Origin: Coccinella septempunctata
Lineage: Eukaryota > Arthropoda > Insecta > Coleoptera > Coccinellidae
Direction: 5' to 3'
NCBI RefSeq assembly: GCF_907165205.1
Contig: NC_058193.1
Coordinates: 7,688,001-7,752,000 of the forward strand
Length of the DNA stretch: 64,000 nucleotides
Shown: piece after piece, positions 43,065 to 56,871 of the stretch
How the letters are laid out: every line of letters begins with the position of its first letter
How positions within the stretch are numbered: position 1 is the stretch's first letter
Position numbers and translations under genes: made by a program
Notes under the pieces: generated by a model
What the model was told of the DNA's origin: nothing
The model's input: the letters and a program-made list of their open reading frames with translations, nothing else
The model's database searches: none

Positions 43065-43690
43065 GAAAAGTGATCTAACTACAATTGAGTGAAATGCCCA
43101 GGTCATACTTGTATCCCTGGCAACATTTCCGCTGACTTTCTAACCAAAGAGGGAGCTTCCCTTCCCCACTCTAACCCTGTCAAGGCAGATGCCAGGGAAT
43201 TCTGGCCCCTTTTTAAAAAAACAATTTGAGAAAGATGGAAAAGAGAATGGGTTACCATAGGTCGTCGAAAGGGACGCTGTTTCTCTCAGATGACTTGCCC
43301 TGATTCCTTCAATAAACCCTGGTTGCATGGACTCAATCTCCCCAGATTGACTCAATCTCCCCAGATTATACCTCACCACCATCAACAGAATCCCCTCCAC
43401 TCATTGTTCCATCCCAGCTCACCTCTTTAAAATAAATGTCAGAGACTCTGACGCTTGCGTATGCGGGGAAAAGGGTGATCTTCTTCACATTTTCCTTCAG
43501 TGCCCCAATAATCAGCCCAACATACACAAATTTTATGCGGATGTGACTAGTTTTCTTGGGAGCAAAATTCCCTTCCCGCTTAGTCTGGAGGATGTTTTGT
43601 TCTCAAACGACCATGTAATTATTAAGACCATAGTAAATTTTTTGTGTACCTCTGGCTGGGCCAGAATATGAGATATATGAGACTTTAGTT
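43065..43690 (+). pseudogene. LINE RNase H and C-terminal zinc-finger tail (R1/jockey/I group)
   Basis: The plus strand reads PGNISADFLTKEGA, matching the PGNExADxLAKEGA end of LINE RNase H domains. Then come H..FFQCP..N-type residues (frames shift) near 43480-43510 and a short 3' end near 43685. Heavily decayed. Confidence 0.65.
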
Positions 43691-44002
43691 TTTCAAGGTT
43701 CGATATATATCGGACAGTTTGAATATAGATATGTAGATATGAAACGGAGGATAACGTCCGTTAAATTATAAATCGCTATATTCATATCCTTTAGATTCAA
43801 GGAAAATGAAATTATTTGCAGTCAAAAGCCTGAAAGAAATATGACTAGCTATCCTGTTCCATTTATCCTATGTAAATGCATGTGTCAACGCATTGATAAT
43901 TGATCTTTTGCTTCATTTCCGTCAGTACATAGTCTTGAAAATAACTTTTTCCAACACACTTTTTCATGATACTCAATACCAATAATACCAACATCTTACA
44001 CA

Positions 44003-44556
44003 GCCTCGACGGCCGTAATGGCAGCGCCCTCGGCTAGGATGCCGGAGGTAGCGGGTTCGAATCCCGCCGATATCATAGATGTTTGTGGGTGTCTTGTACC
44101 TAGGATTTCAAATAATGTATGCTGATATGCTCGAACAGAAGGCCAGGGGGAAGAAAAAAAAACAATGTTGGTTTATGTTTCATTTTTATCCATGAAATTC
44201 TAAAATTTTCTGAAAAATACTAACGTCCTCAGTACGTAAGAAAGACGTACGCAAGACGTAAAAGTACCGAATAATCGTCTTCCAAATTCGTCTTCAAGAC
44301 GTCACCGTAAGACGTCTTCAGGCTGTGACATATTAACGTCACCATAAGGTTTCACTGACGTCACCAAGTTGGTCACCATACGTCCGAACATGACCAACCA
44401 AAGACGTCTTGAAGACTAAAATTTCTACCTGGGTATTGACTTGCTCAAGACCCGTCCACCGACGGAGCCAGCAGCCGAAACTTGACTTGTGCCGATGGCC
44501 TAGTTGCCAAACACATTGTAAAGGAAGAAGAAGAAGAAGAAGAAGAAGAAGAGTGA
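44003..44556 (+). mobile_element. tRNA-like SINE with (GAA)n tail
   Basis: 44045-44063 contains GCGGGTTCGAATCCCGCC, a perfect RNA polymerase III B box with flanking stem, about 50 bases after a weak A-box-like TGGCAGCGCCC. The 5' and 3' stems of a true tRNA do not pair, so this is a tRNA-derived SINE head, not a tRNA gene. The far end is a (GAA)10-like tail at 44520-44552. The middle (44220-44425) may be foreign. Confidence 0.6.
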
Positions 44557-44805
44557 AATGCTAGAAATGAAGGTTTTACGTTTCAATTGATTGAAAAACC
44601 GCATTGATAGGTATGGAAAATTTTGTTGAGAGGAAAAACATTAAATGGGTATAACTCGGTCAAAACGACGATTTGACTCATACCACTCATAAGAAGAATA
44701 ATATGCAACCCTTGGTACCCAAATATCGGTATAACTCAAAAATCGGAATTTGTGACTTATACCACTTTTCCTCTGACCGGCTCATTTGTCCGCATAGTAT
44801 TTGCA

Positions 44806-45638
<833 letters not shown>

Positions 45639-46030
45639 AGCAAATGTTAATTTGACCCCCCTTAAAATATACTGATAATGTCCGACGACGAATGTCGAAG
45701 GAAGAATAAGAGTATAGAACCTATGCTCTGTGAACTCTGTGCTCCAATGTTACCTGCTCTCTCTTCTGCACAGACCGAACACACTATTACTTGAACTATC
45801 TTGTCGGGCGATACGCTTTGTACCTGACCAGACCTGACCCTGTGTTAGAGCACCTCCACGTGCTAGATAACCGACCGCCATCTTACTTTGTGAATAAAAA
45901 GTATCAACCACTTGTTTTATTAAATCTAACATCAGAAGTGGGATTCTTCTTTCGAGAAAAGAAATTGAGGATCCTATTTTGTGAGTGAAAATCGTTTGTG
46001 TTTTGTGAGAATCTACAAGAATAAGCCAAA

Positions 46031-46915
46031 ATGGACCAGCAAAACTCAACAAAGCTCCCGAAGAAAGTGAAGCCATTTCGGAAATGCGGATAATGGAGAA
46101 CCAGGCCCAACTTCAAATGAAGATGATGGAGTTGCTAGCCAACATGTTTAGTTTAAGGAACGACACCGACCACGTGGTGACCGCATAATTATCGTTAGCC
46201 CAGTTTGACCCCGACGATACATCCTTTTCAACCAAGGAGTGGATTGAGGAAGTTGATCAAATTAAATTCGAAACAGGTACGTCTGATACTGTTGTAGTAT
46301 CAAAAGCTGGGCAAGCCCTGAAAGGCCGTGCAGCCAAAATTTATCAAAATTGGAAACCGATTGTTAGAAATTGGTCAACATTTTCTAAGAATTTAGAGAT
46401 AGCGTTCCCTGAGAAAGGAACTCCGGCCACGAGGCTTAAAGCTAGCATGTTGATAAGTAGTGCAAATTTTAGTTCGTTAGTAGAGTATGCTCATGCCAAG
46501 TTGAATTCGATCAGGAAACTTTGTGAAAAGTTTCCGTGGGAAATAGTGTTGAGCTTGATATATCACTAATGTAGAAGTTAAGAATAGATTATTAGTGCAA
46601 GAACCTAAGAATGAAATGCAGCAGCTGAAATTGCCTTCTTGATAGGATTCCGACGCTCCATATTAGTCTCAGATAATAGTAGAAAACTAGAAAAATGAAG
46701 CAGCTACTGAAAACAGAATCAGACAAAACATTTCATGGGAATTGTAGGAACTGTGGAAAATTTAGGCATAGAAAGTTAGATTATTGTAAAGAAACGTTGT
46801 TTTAATTCTAATCCAGAAAATTCCAGTCTTGAATGTAATTTCTGTGATAGAAAGGGACATACTGAAGATTTTTATTTTGCTAAGAAAAAGAGAGAAACAA
46901 GTTCAGTTAAACTTT
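46031..46915 (+). pseudogene. Decayed gag of the 45635 LTR element
   Basis: Starts MDQQNSTKLPKKVK, shifts near 46080, then reads ENQAQLQMKMMELLANMF and LAQFDPDDTSFSTKEWIEEVDQIKF, with KAGQALKGRAAKIYQNW (a Gypsy-type Gag domain). Two knuckles follow: CRNCGKFRHRKLDC (C-x2-C-x4-H-x4-C) and CNFCDRKGHTEDFYF, whose last C is lost. Stops at 46186 and later. Confidence 0.75.
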
Positions 46916-47317
46916 AGTTACCCAGTGTTCGTAACAATCAATTAGCACATTAGATTTGAATCTAGACTTGCCAGGATTGGACGAGCGATTAGTAAAGTAT
47001 TGAATAAATCGAATATTGTCAAATAACAAAAATTTTCAAGCAAGTCGACTAACTTAGTCGGAACATACCTAGTGAAAATAAGATACTGGCGCTTTGTTAT
47101 GTTTCAGGAAAATCAAAACCAATTGCAAAAGTTTGATCTGTTTTGTACGTGAATTCTTATGAAGATTTACACAAGACAAGCGCTCTCAAGAATGTAAAAT
47201 GTTTCCGTTGAGCAATCCAGGAGTATAGTATAACGCTGGCAGGTCTCGAACATCAGGTTAGGTTACCGATTGATGTTAATCAGAAAATTTCCATGAAGGT
47301 GACATCTATCGAATGAA

Positions 47318-47435
47318 GAAAAACTGAAGCTAACATTTATTGGACCTTTCGAAGTGCAAGCAGTCCTACCAAACGATCGATATGCCTTGAGAAGAGTAGG
47401 AGTCCAGAATAGAACCAATGAGATCTTGGCCTAAA
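47318..47435 (+). pseudogene. Gypsy integrase C-terminal (GPF/Y) remnant
   Basis: KLTFIGPFEVQAVLPNDRYALRRV matches in part the K-x-x-GPFEV-x-x-VLPNDRYxL end of Gypsy integrases. It shows the element once had pol and places it in Gypsy rather than Copia. Confidence 0.7.
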
Positions 47436-47654
47436 AAAAAGCAAATAGTGATGAGTGAGTGCTAGTTTCAATGATGCGCCATGATGAAGTGAAATATTCT
47501 CATGTCCATCAGATTTTATGTTCTATACTGTTCCTTATGAGATTCTTATTGTTATGTTATGATCCATTGTATTGTCTCATGTTCATTTTATGTTGAATGT
47601 TTTCCAAAGCACTTGAAATTCCATGATAAGTTTTCGGTACTTTAAATACGAATA

Positions 47655-48135
47655 TGTGAAATTGACAAGTAAGGCCCAGACGGGATGTCGCTAGTGAGGC
47701 TAACTCTGTGCAATTGACAAGTAAGGTCCGGACGGGAGTCCCTAGTTGAGGCTAACCTCTGTTCAATTTCACAGTTGTGATATTGACAAGTAAGGCCTAG
47801 ACGGGAGGTCGCTAGTGAGGCTAACTTCTGTGCAATTGACAAGTAAGGTCCGGACGGGAGTCCCTAGTAGAGGCTAACATCTGTGTAATTTTACAGTAGT
47901 GATATTGACAAGTAAGGCCCAGACGGGATGTCGCTAGTGAGGCTAACTCTGTGCAATTGAGAAGTAAGGTCCGGACGGGAGTCCCTAGTTGAGGCTAACC
48001 TCTGTGCAATTTCACAGTTGTGATATTGACAAGTAAGGCCTAGACGGGAGGTCGCTAGTGAGGCTAACTTCTGTGCAATTGACAAGTAAGGCCCGGACGG
48101 GAGTCCCTAGTAGAGGCTAACTTCTGTGCAATGTC
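47655..48135. repeat. Higher-order tandem repeat, four ~121-bp units of two subunits
   Basis: ATTGACAAGTAAGG recurs at 47661, 47713, 47782, 47835, 47904, 47956 (one base changed), 48025 and 48078. Spacings alternate 52-53 and 69, giving four 121-122-bp units. Each half carries GACGGGA and CTAGT...GGCTAAC. It lies in the 3' non-coding part of the LTR element. Confidence 0.95.
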
Positions 48136-48795
48136 ACAAACCTAATTTAACAGTTTATATGTTGTAAATGACAATTTTATCAACTTTTGAAATTCCAAGT
48201 GTTTTGCTGACCTGATCTGTAAACAGTAAGCGGTGGTGGTTTTTTTCTCGCTTGGCTCTTTTTTCCACCTATAATAATGCCGCAGCGCGAGCCAGCGCAT
48301 CAAACAGAGCCATGTACACAAAGATTCAACTGTTTTATGTTTACAAGCTTCCTTTAACAATGTTGTTTGATATTAAGATATTGTTTATGCCTACTAAGTG
48401 AAACGAGGACGTTTCAGTGGTCAGTATGGCCGTGTTAGCAAATGTTAATTTGACCCCCCTTAAAATATACTGATAATGTCCGACGACGAATGTCGAAGGA
48501 AGAATAAGAGTATAGAACCTATGCTCTGTGAACTCTGTGCTCCAATGTTACCTGCTCTCTCTTCTGCACAGACCGAACACACTATTACTTGAACTATCTT
48601 GTCGGGCGATACGCTTTGTACCTGACCAGACCTGACCCTGTGTTAGAGCACCTCCACGTGCTAGATAACCGACCGCCATCTTTCTTTGTGAATAAAAAGT
48701 ATCAACCACTTGTTTTATTAAATCTAACATCAGAAGTGGGATTCTTCTTTCGAGAAAAGAAATTGAGGATCCTATTTTGTGAGTGTATTAAATCT

Positions 48796-48799
<4 letters not shown>

Positions 48800-48851
<52 letters not shown>
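48800..48851. repeat. (TA)n on the 3' side of the LTR element
   Basis: A TA run that, with 45420-45634, brackets the LTR element. Confidence 0.97.
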
Positions 48852-48855
<4 letters not shown>

Positions 48856-48919
48856 TAAAGTGTTAATACCACCTCCAAAATAGTAACTCGTTTAACGCTC
48901 TCACCTCATATATATCGAT

Positions 48920-48943
48920 GTCACCTCCGAAATCGGAGGTGAC
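48920..48943. repeat. Perfect 24-bp palindrome
   Basis: GTCACCTCCG-AAAT-CGGAGGTGAC: 10-bp arms around AAAT. Related CACCTCC and GGAGGTGA words recur at about 48865, 49136 and 55073-55250. Confidence 0.7.
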
Positions 48944-50776
48944 AACGTTTTGCCTTGTTTTTTAGCTTGTTAGATTCAGGAGGCTTCAGGGACCAACATA
49001 TCAAAAAATCGTTTCGAGGTCACAACGCACCCCCTTTATGTACTGAACAATCTTTTAGTTCGAGTGTATATCACTGGCGCTAGTGTGCTGAGCTGTATAT
49101 CGGAGAATTACTCTGAAAGACTCTTTGCTCGTTTGCACCTCCGAAAATGGCAACGTTGTACTGTGCAAGCAGATGTAGACAGGCGGAATATCAGTATACG
49201 GAGGAATTAAGTAATGAGAGGCGCAGCGCGTTTTCTCCTCCATTATTGCAAGCCAGGCGGCATATCTCAACGATTTTTTATCGCATTCCTTTGTAGGGGA
49301 AAGAATCACGTGAAAGAGAACCAATCTTGGCTCTCTCGAATGGGATTATGACTGTTTATATTTCATCGTGCGTATATCTATGCATCCGTTGAACTTCTTT
49401 CATCTCAAGCTTACACTATAATTCTGAATTTGGCGAACTATTTCATTACCTATCTGAAAACGAATCGATTTGAGTCTTGTCCATAATGATATTTCTTCTC
49501 TCTATGGAAATGATCCATATAGATAATACTACCTATTAGTATAACGAATAATCAGTATTGTATCATTGCATATAATAAAATAACCTGTTCAGAGAGAAAC
49601 ATTTTTTGGATAAGAAAATTCAGATGTTAATGGTGATGAATATTCAAGGACAATGAGCCAATCCGAAAATTTTCATTTCAGAATCAGGAGAAAAAAATGC
49701 TACAAATTTCACAATATCACAGAAATGAACAACGTCGGCTAAACCGAATGTTTGACATTGTGTTATTTCAAATGGAACGCTCTTTATATTTTTCTTGAAT
49801 CAGATTTCTCAAAGATTTTGAGGAATCCTTTGCTCAGAAACATCTCTTTTATTATCGATTATGTTTAAATATTGGATTTTCCCAAAAATTTTAAGAGCTT
49901 GTAGCATCTCTCTGGTTTAAATATTTCAGTGATGTATCATAAAGAAAATTACCAATTATATCGAAACAAGTAAGATTTTATGAAGAATTCGCCAAAACAG
50001 ATTTGCATTTTTCGATAGATCATACAGGGTGTAAGGGAAAAAATAAACAATATTGAAGTCTTTGGAAGGCCTCGAGTCAACATATTTTGAAATTGCAACC
50101 ATATTTTTGTCAAGATATAATGAATCTTCAAAATGAAGTAAATAATATAGATACATACTCGGATACATATGATTGAGATACAGATGATTGATTAACTTCT
50201 ACTATCTAAAATAAAAAGGTACATAGATAAAATATAGCTATATACAGGATATCTGTAAACAAATGCGAAGGAATAAGGGAGATGATTCCTTAATGAAAAT
50301 AAGCGGGGGTATTTCCTGTAAATTTTCCAAATCGACAGCCCTTCCAAGATACAGCCTTTGGAAGGCGATGACGAGTTTACAGTTTTTAATTTTTTTTACA
50401 GGTTCTAAAAAACACTGAGTCATAAAACTATACATATTATGAAGCACTGAGTAGATTGTTACCAGTTTCAACTTCGGCAAGCTCGTAGTTTAGGCGGTAA
50501 ATTGCTATCGATTTTTTCAATGTGTCTCTCCCTTAAATTCAAAAATTTCTGTGAAAATGTTGAAATTTGAGTTATTATGCTATTGTCATAGAAGTATACG
50601 AAACTAGCAGGTCGGGGGATCCAAGATTTCGGGCCGATTCACCTTAAAAAAACATAATAAAATGAATTTCGTGAATACCTACCGAGGCTGAAAACCACTA
50701 TTCTGCGCTATAAAAAATTAGTATTATTCCAATAATATACCGACTTAATGAATGCTACGTTGCTATTACTATAAGG
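48944..50776. other. No gene recognised
   Basis: AT-rich. ACAGGGTGTAAGG at 50027 may be another foldback-family end. Frames in this interval are short and show no motif. Confidence 0.4.
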
Positions 50777-50897
50777 CCCGGTTGTCCAGTTCAGGATGAG
50801 GCAGAGATTTAAGATGATCCTAGATAATCTGACAGAACTGAACTGAAATGTCAAAATCAATCTAGGATAATCTTTAATCCCGAACTGAACAACTGCT
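50777..50897. mobile_element. ~120-bp palindromic MITE
   Basis: CGGTTGTCCAGTTCAGG at the left pairs with CCCGAACTGAACAACTG at the right. Inner arms GATGATCCTAGAT and ATCTAGGATAATC also pair. No TSD identified. Confidence 0.75.
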
Positions 50898-51515
50898 ATA
50901 CATGTAGAGTTTCGGATTTTGCGAGAATCTACTGCTTTTTCTTCAAAACAACAACTGCGCTGAAGGAAATGTGATTGACTGTTATCTATATCATTTACAT
51001 CATTATTTGCCGAACTTCAAAGTTCTGAATGAATTAAAATCTAAACTTGAAAATATACGAGATAATTTTCGCAAGAATTTCAATGAAATCTGAAAATTTT
51101 CATCATTCTGGAGCATTCTGGACATCAATAATTCTCGAATCATCCATGCAATAAATTCAATTTTATCCAATATAACACGCAAAACGAAATGTTATTCGAA
51201 CTCGGCATCTTGAGCAATTCGTTCCTAAAAAGCCCGAATCAGGTAGAAAATTTTGAACCCTTCATATCAGCGAACACGTGTTTTGCAGTAAACAGATGCC
51301 GATATCGTTTTCAACGGGCCATGTAACTAGGGTCGGCGTTGGGTAAAAGGATGAACGGTTCTTACAACAAGAAGAATTTGAATTTTCATATAACGGTGAG
51401 GGCATTCGTTTTAAAATTTTCAGAGTACAAGGAGTATACAGGGTGTTTCACGAGTAAACAGACAAATGAAAACCGTGAATAGAGGGCATTGAGCTGAGTT
51501 CAGAATCATACCATA

Positions 51516-52061
51516 TACAAGGTGTTCCAAAACTAGTGAATCAAACGTCACACCACGATAGAGTAAACCAAATATTATCGAATGACACCAACATTAGTTC
51601 GACGAAAATGTACCGTTTCCAAAATAATCAGAATTTTATTAAAATACATAAAGTTGCCGATTTTCGAACTATTTTTCTTAATAACAGGGCCAGTTTGTGA
51701 AAAAGGATATCGATTTTAAATTATATTGAAGTAATATTATTGTTTCATCTCCCCTAATTGAAATTATTTTAAGTAGTTAATCGATAACCATAACCTAAGT
51801 AAATGTAAATTAAAACAATTGTTTTTTCTACATGATTTTTAATACTCAGAATAAACAGGGGTGATAATATGGGAGAAAAACGCTATCCTTAATAACAAAT
51901 TGGCCTTGTGACTGAAAAAATAGTTCGAAAATCGGCAACTTTAGGTTAGGTTTTTTTAGAAACGGTACATTTTCGCTCAACTAATGTTGGTGTCATTCGA
52001 TAGTATTTGATCTACTCTATCGTGGTGTGACGTTTGATTCAATAGTTTTGGGGCACCCTAT
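51516..52061. mobile_element. Nested foldback, ~180-bp arms
   Basis: TACAAGGTGTTCCAAAACTA pairs with TAGTTTTGGGGCACCCTATA. Pairing continues through ACACCAACATTAGTTCGAC and AAAGTTGCCGATTTTCGAAC on both sides, so nearly the whole element is a hairpin with a loop of about 180 bp. Confidence 0.85.
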
Positions 52062-53161
52062 ATATAGGTTTCTTCGGGGTTTTTTGAAATTTCTCGAATT
52101 TCCGTTTGGCTATAACTCCTGAAATTCTGATCAAGTCGACTGAAAATTTATAATTAGCTTTGAGTTGTTAATTTCATTGAAACAGAGCATTAAAATTCGA
52201 CAAAAATCTGGACCGGGCTCAGTGAGGCTTTACTTAACTTCAAACTCATAAAAACACCGTGTATGTAGTTTTCTAATCATAATTTCAACTTTTTTGTTAT
52301 CTGCATTATTATTGTCTCAAAATGAATTGATTTTTGGGTTGCCCCACCTGTTGATCATGTTCTAGAAATAATTGTTTTGGTCAGACGCCTCTAAGGAATA
52401 GAGCACTTCATGAAAATGTATTTAGAAATCCTTAATTGATTTTTTTTCGAAGAATATTCTGTTGAATGTGTTCAACAATTATACCATATTCGGTCTTCAA
52501 AATACTCTTTCACAAGAATAAAATGTTTCAAAATTGATGATACCCAAATATGGATCGAAAAACTACGCTATCTCGAAACTAAAAATTAAAACTTGATCTT
52601 CAGAATGAATCTATTTTTCTATGGACAACTAGTTGTGTGAATAAAAACAAAGAAAGAAATCGCGGGGTGTCAGATCTGGAGATCTAGCAGTCCAATATTG
52701 TGGTCCTACCCTTCTAATAAAATGACCTGAAATACTGATAAATAATTTTGCTGGTGCATGAATATCATCAATGTTTCAATAACAAATTGTAATAAGACCA
52801 GAACAATCCATAGATTTCCATAGATCCAATAATGACTATAACGGAATCAGTAAAGAATTCGAAAGTGCATTTATCACACTTATTCGAAGTGCCAATCATT
52901 ACCTTCACTAAAAGACCAAATGAGGTGAAAATCAGTTCGGAAAATTACTTCAGTTCCACGTTGTCCATAAAAAGCGATTCATTCGGAAGATATCGAATTA
53001 TAATTATTATTTTCATGATCATGATAGGGTAGTTTTTTCTATTTTTGTTTATTATCAATAATAAAGCTTATTATCACTGTTAATCACTTATCTGAATAAC
53101 CAGATATGCTATAAATATCAAAAACAAATGCAAGACATATATTGAGAACGAAAAAATTCAG

Positions 53162-53410
53162 TTAAACATTTCCAATTCCATTTTTAGATTTCCTCAGTTG
53201 ATTGGCGATCATATTCATCCCATTAATTAATGTGAAGTAAAAGTCAATATGCAGCGCTGTTTTTTCCAGACATTTCACGATCAAAGAATTATTCATTAGA
53301 AATAATCTGAAAAGGCATACCAAAGTTTCATTGATTTTGAGAAAATCAATGAAGATACCTGAAAAATTCAAAATTATGACGAGAAAAACTACAAACAGAG
53401 TGTTTTGCAT
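53162..53410 (-). CDS. Short open frame with an N-terminal hydrophobic segment, unknown
   Basis: 82 codons starting MQNTLFVVFLVIILNFSGIF, a possible signal peptide or membrane anchor. The rest has no motif I recognise. It is inside the 51437-53698 foldback. In AT-rich DNA hydrophobic frames arise by chance, so this is weak. Confidence 0.2.
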   Translation of the reverse strand: MQNTLFVVFLVIILNFSGIFIDFLKINETLVCLFRLFLMNNSLIVKCLEKTALHIDFYFTLINGMNMIANQLRKSKNGIGNV

Positions 53411-53698
53411 GAGTTTAAATTTGAATATATCCTCAATGAGTCCGGTCCTGTGTTCGTTAACTTTTAATGTTCTGTTTTATTGAAACTTAGAAGTTTAAGC
53501 GGATAATGAATTTTTAGCCGAATCCAACTAAAATATTTGGAGTTATGGCCGAACAAAAATTAGGGAAATTTGAATAAACTCCTCTCTATATCGGAAACGG
53601 AATGCCTAAGACACACATATGAGGTGTTTTTGAACTGAGCTCAATGCCCTCTATTCACGGTTTTCGTTTGTCCGTTTACTTGTGAAACACCCTGTGTA

Positions 53699-55416
<1,718 letters not shown>

Positions 55417-55491
55417 GCTAGGTTAAGGGTGTAGTGACTCAGGTATCTGATGTAATAAAAAAAAAAAAAAAGAAAAGGCTCTTAGTTCTGT

Positions 55492-55525
<34 letters not shown>

Positions 55526-55526
<1 letters not shown>

Positions 55527-56871
55527 ACCGGGTGGCCCGCCCTCATTTTGAGGGAGTAAATAAAGATATTTTGAAAATCTTTTCTTGTGGTGTGTGTAGG
55601 ATGTTCAAAAACACAATTTAAAATTATTGTCGTATACAGGACTATATACAGGGTCTTCGAAAACAAAGATATAGACCAAAGTTACACTTTTTTAAATGTA
55701 ACACTCTGTATTTGAACTTAAAAATGGAATGGCAAGCTCAAATTATGATGATTTTCTTCAGATCATTTTATAGCTTAGAAGGACCATGGACCATTTACGA
55801 GACAATGGCGAAAATGCTTCATTAGTTTTGAACTCGGTTTTAAATTAAAAATCGAAAATTGCTCAGAAACTATCAGGTTTAGATGTAGAAAATTTTTATG
55901 GAGATAGTTTCGAAATTAATTTTTGCGTTCAACGAGACATAGAAATAACGGGTGTGCCATTTGATATAAGAAAGTTTTCGACGATTATTTGTAGTTGATG
56001 TTTGAGAATTAATTATGATCATTGTAATTGTAGGAAAGAAAGTATTTAAGATAAAGTTCATTAATTTGAACGTCGGTAGCACATATCCAACAAATTCGAA
56101 GAATGACAACTGCTCACCTGAATGAATTTCTGTCTTCACTCCTTGAGTCTGCCACGGTCGAAGCGTCCTCAGTGCACTGAATAATCGGCAATGGTACACG
56201 AAGTAACTCAATGGAAAACTTTGACTCTTGATTGAAGCCCAAGTTCGGAAAATAAAATGCGGCGAAAATTGTGCGATATTGCAGCGATGACGGTTAATTA
56301 GGTACTGATCGCGCACAATCACATGTGTATTTCCTGACCCCACACCCTCGCAGTTCTCCGCGAACACGTAACAAAAAAAAATAAAAGAGATAATAAACTA
56401 TTTCATTTCTGAGTCGTACCTACCAAAAATTATGATTTTATAAAATTTGGGAGATTTCCAAATTATATACTGTATATTCCAGAGTTGAAATTTTCTTTTA
56501 TATGTAGTAGTAACCAACTTGTCTACTCAAAAAAATTCTGTCTGTATCGCTGGCGTAACTAGTTTCTTCTTCATTAATATTTTCGATTTTTCGCCATTAT
56601 CTCGTACAGGGTGCTTCTGAGCTATAAAGTAATCTGAAGAAACTTATCATAACTTGAGCTTGCCATTCCATTTTTGAGGTCAAATATAGGGTGTTACATT
56701 TAAAAAAGTGCAACTTTGGTCTATATCTTTGTTTTTGAACACCCTGTATATATGACAATAATTTTAAATTGTTCTTTCGGACATCTTACACACACCACAA
56801 GAAAAGATTCTCAAAATATCTTTATTTACTCCCTCAAAATGAGCGCCGCGTATGAGGTGGGCCACCTGGTA
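55526..56871. mobile_element. 1.35-kb foldback element, ~250-bp arms, TACCGGGTGGCC ends
   Basis: Arm 55526-55800 pairs with 56617-56871 (CTCATTTTGAGGGAGTAAATA and its complement, GGTGTGTGTAGGATGTTC, GGAATGGCAAGCTCAA and others). An inner pair ACAGGGTCTTCGAAAAC (55647) and GTTTTTGAACACCCTGTA (56751) marks either a nested foldback or an older terminus. The left flank is (TA)n. Confidence 0.85.
55879..56367 (-). CDS. 162-codon open frame in the foldback loop, unknown
   Basis: Reads FAENCEGVGSGNTHVIVRD, FSPHFIFRTWASIKSQ and RLFSALRTLRPWQTQG before turning into low-complexity sequence after residue 120. Composition in the first 115 residues is more protein-like than neighbouring frames, with fewer AT-driven residues. 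No family recognised. It could be a captured exon or chance. Confidence 0.3.
   Translation of the reverse strand: MFAENCEGVGSGNTHVIVRDQYLINRHRCNIAQFSPHFIFRTWASIKSQSFPLSYFVYHCRLFSALRTLRPWQTQGVKTEIHSGEQLSFFEFVGYVLPTFKLMNFILNTFFPTITMIIINSQTSTTNNRRKLSYIKWHTRYFYVSLNAKINFETISIKIFYI

Larger units (their letters stand above)
43057..44805. mobile_element. 1.75-kb composite insertion splitting LINE B
   Basis: LINE B sequence ends at 44806 (ARTLE) and resumes at 43056 (ATQIIK). The two residue strings join without a gap, as expected for the RT after motif C. The inserted DNA comprises a plus-strand LINE RNase H tail, a GACGTC-rich stretch and a tRNA-like SINE with a (GAA)n tail. No clear TSD. Confidence 0.75.
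51437..53698. mobile_element. 2.26-kb foldback element (TACAGGGTGTTTCAC ends) with a second one nested
   Basis: Arms 51437-51506 and 53629-53698 are inverted copies (outer TACAGGGTGTTTCAC and GTGAAACACCCTGTGTA). The ends resemble those of the elements at 30181 and 55526, so they form a family. Inside is a separate foldback at 51516-52061. Confidence 0.85.

Noticed and set aside
44003..44075. A tRNA gene
   Set aside because: The B box is perfect, but acceptor and anticodon stems do not pair and a (GAA)n-tailed body follows; a SINE fits better.
47642..48085. Two similar minus-strand frames as a repeated small protein
   Set aside because: They are shadows of the 121-bp tandem repeat.
47655..48135. 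CRISPR-like array
   Set aside because: The spacers are themselves repeated, and the context is a eukaryotic LTR element.
49949..50480. Short minus-strand frames as exons of a membrane protein
   Set aside because: AT-rich hydrophobic frames without motif or splice signals; ACAGGGTG-type ends nearby suggest repeat DNA.
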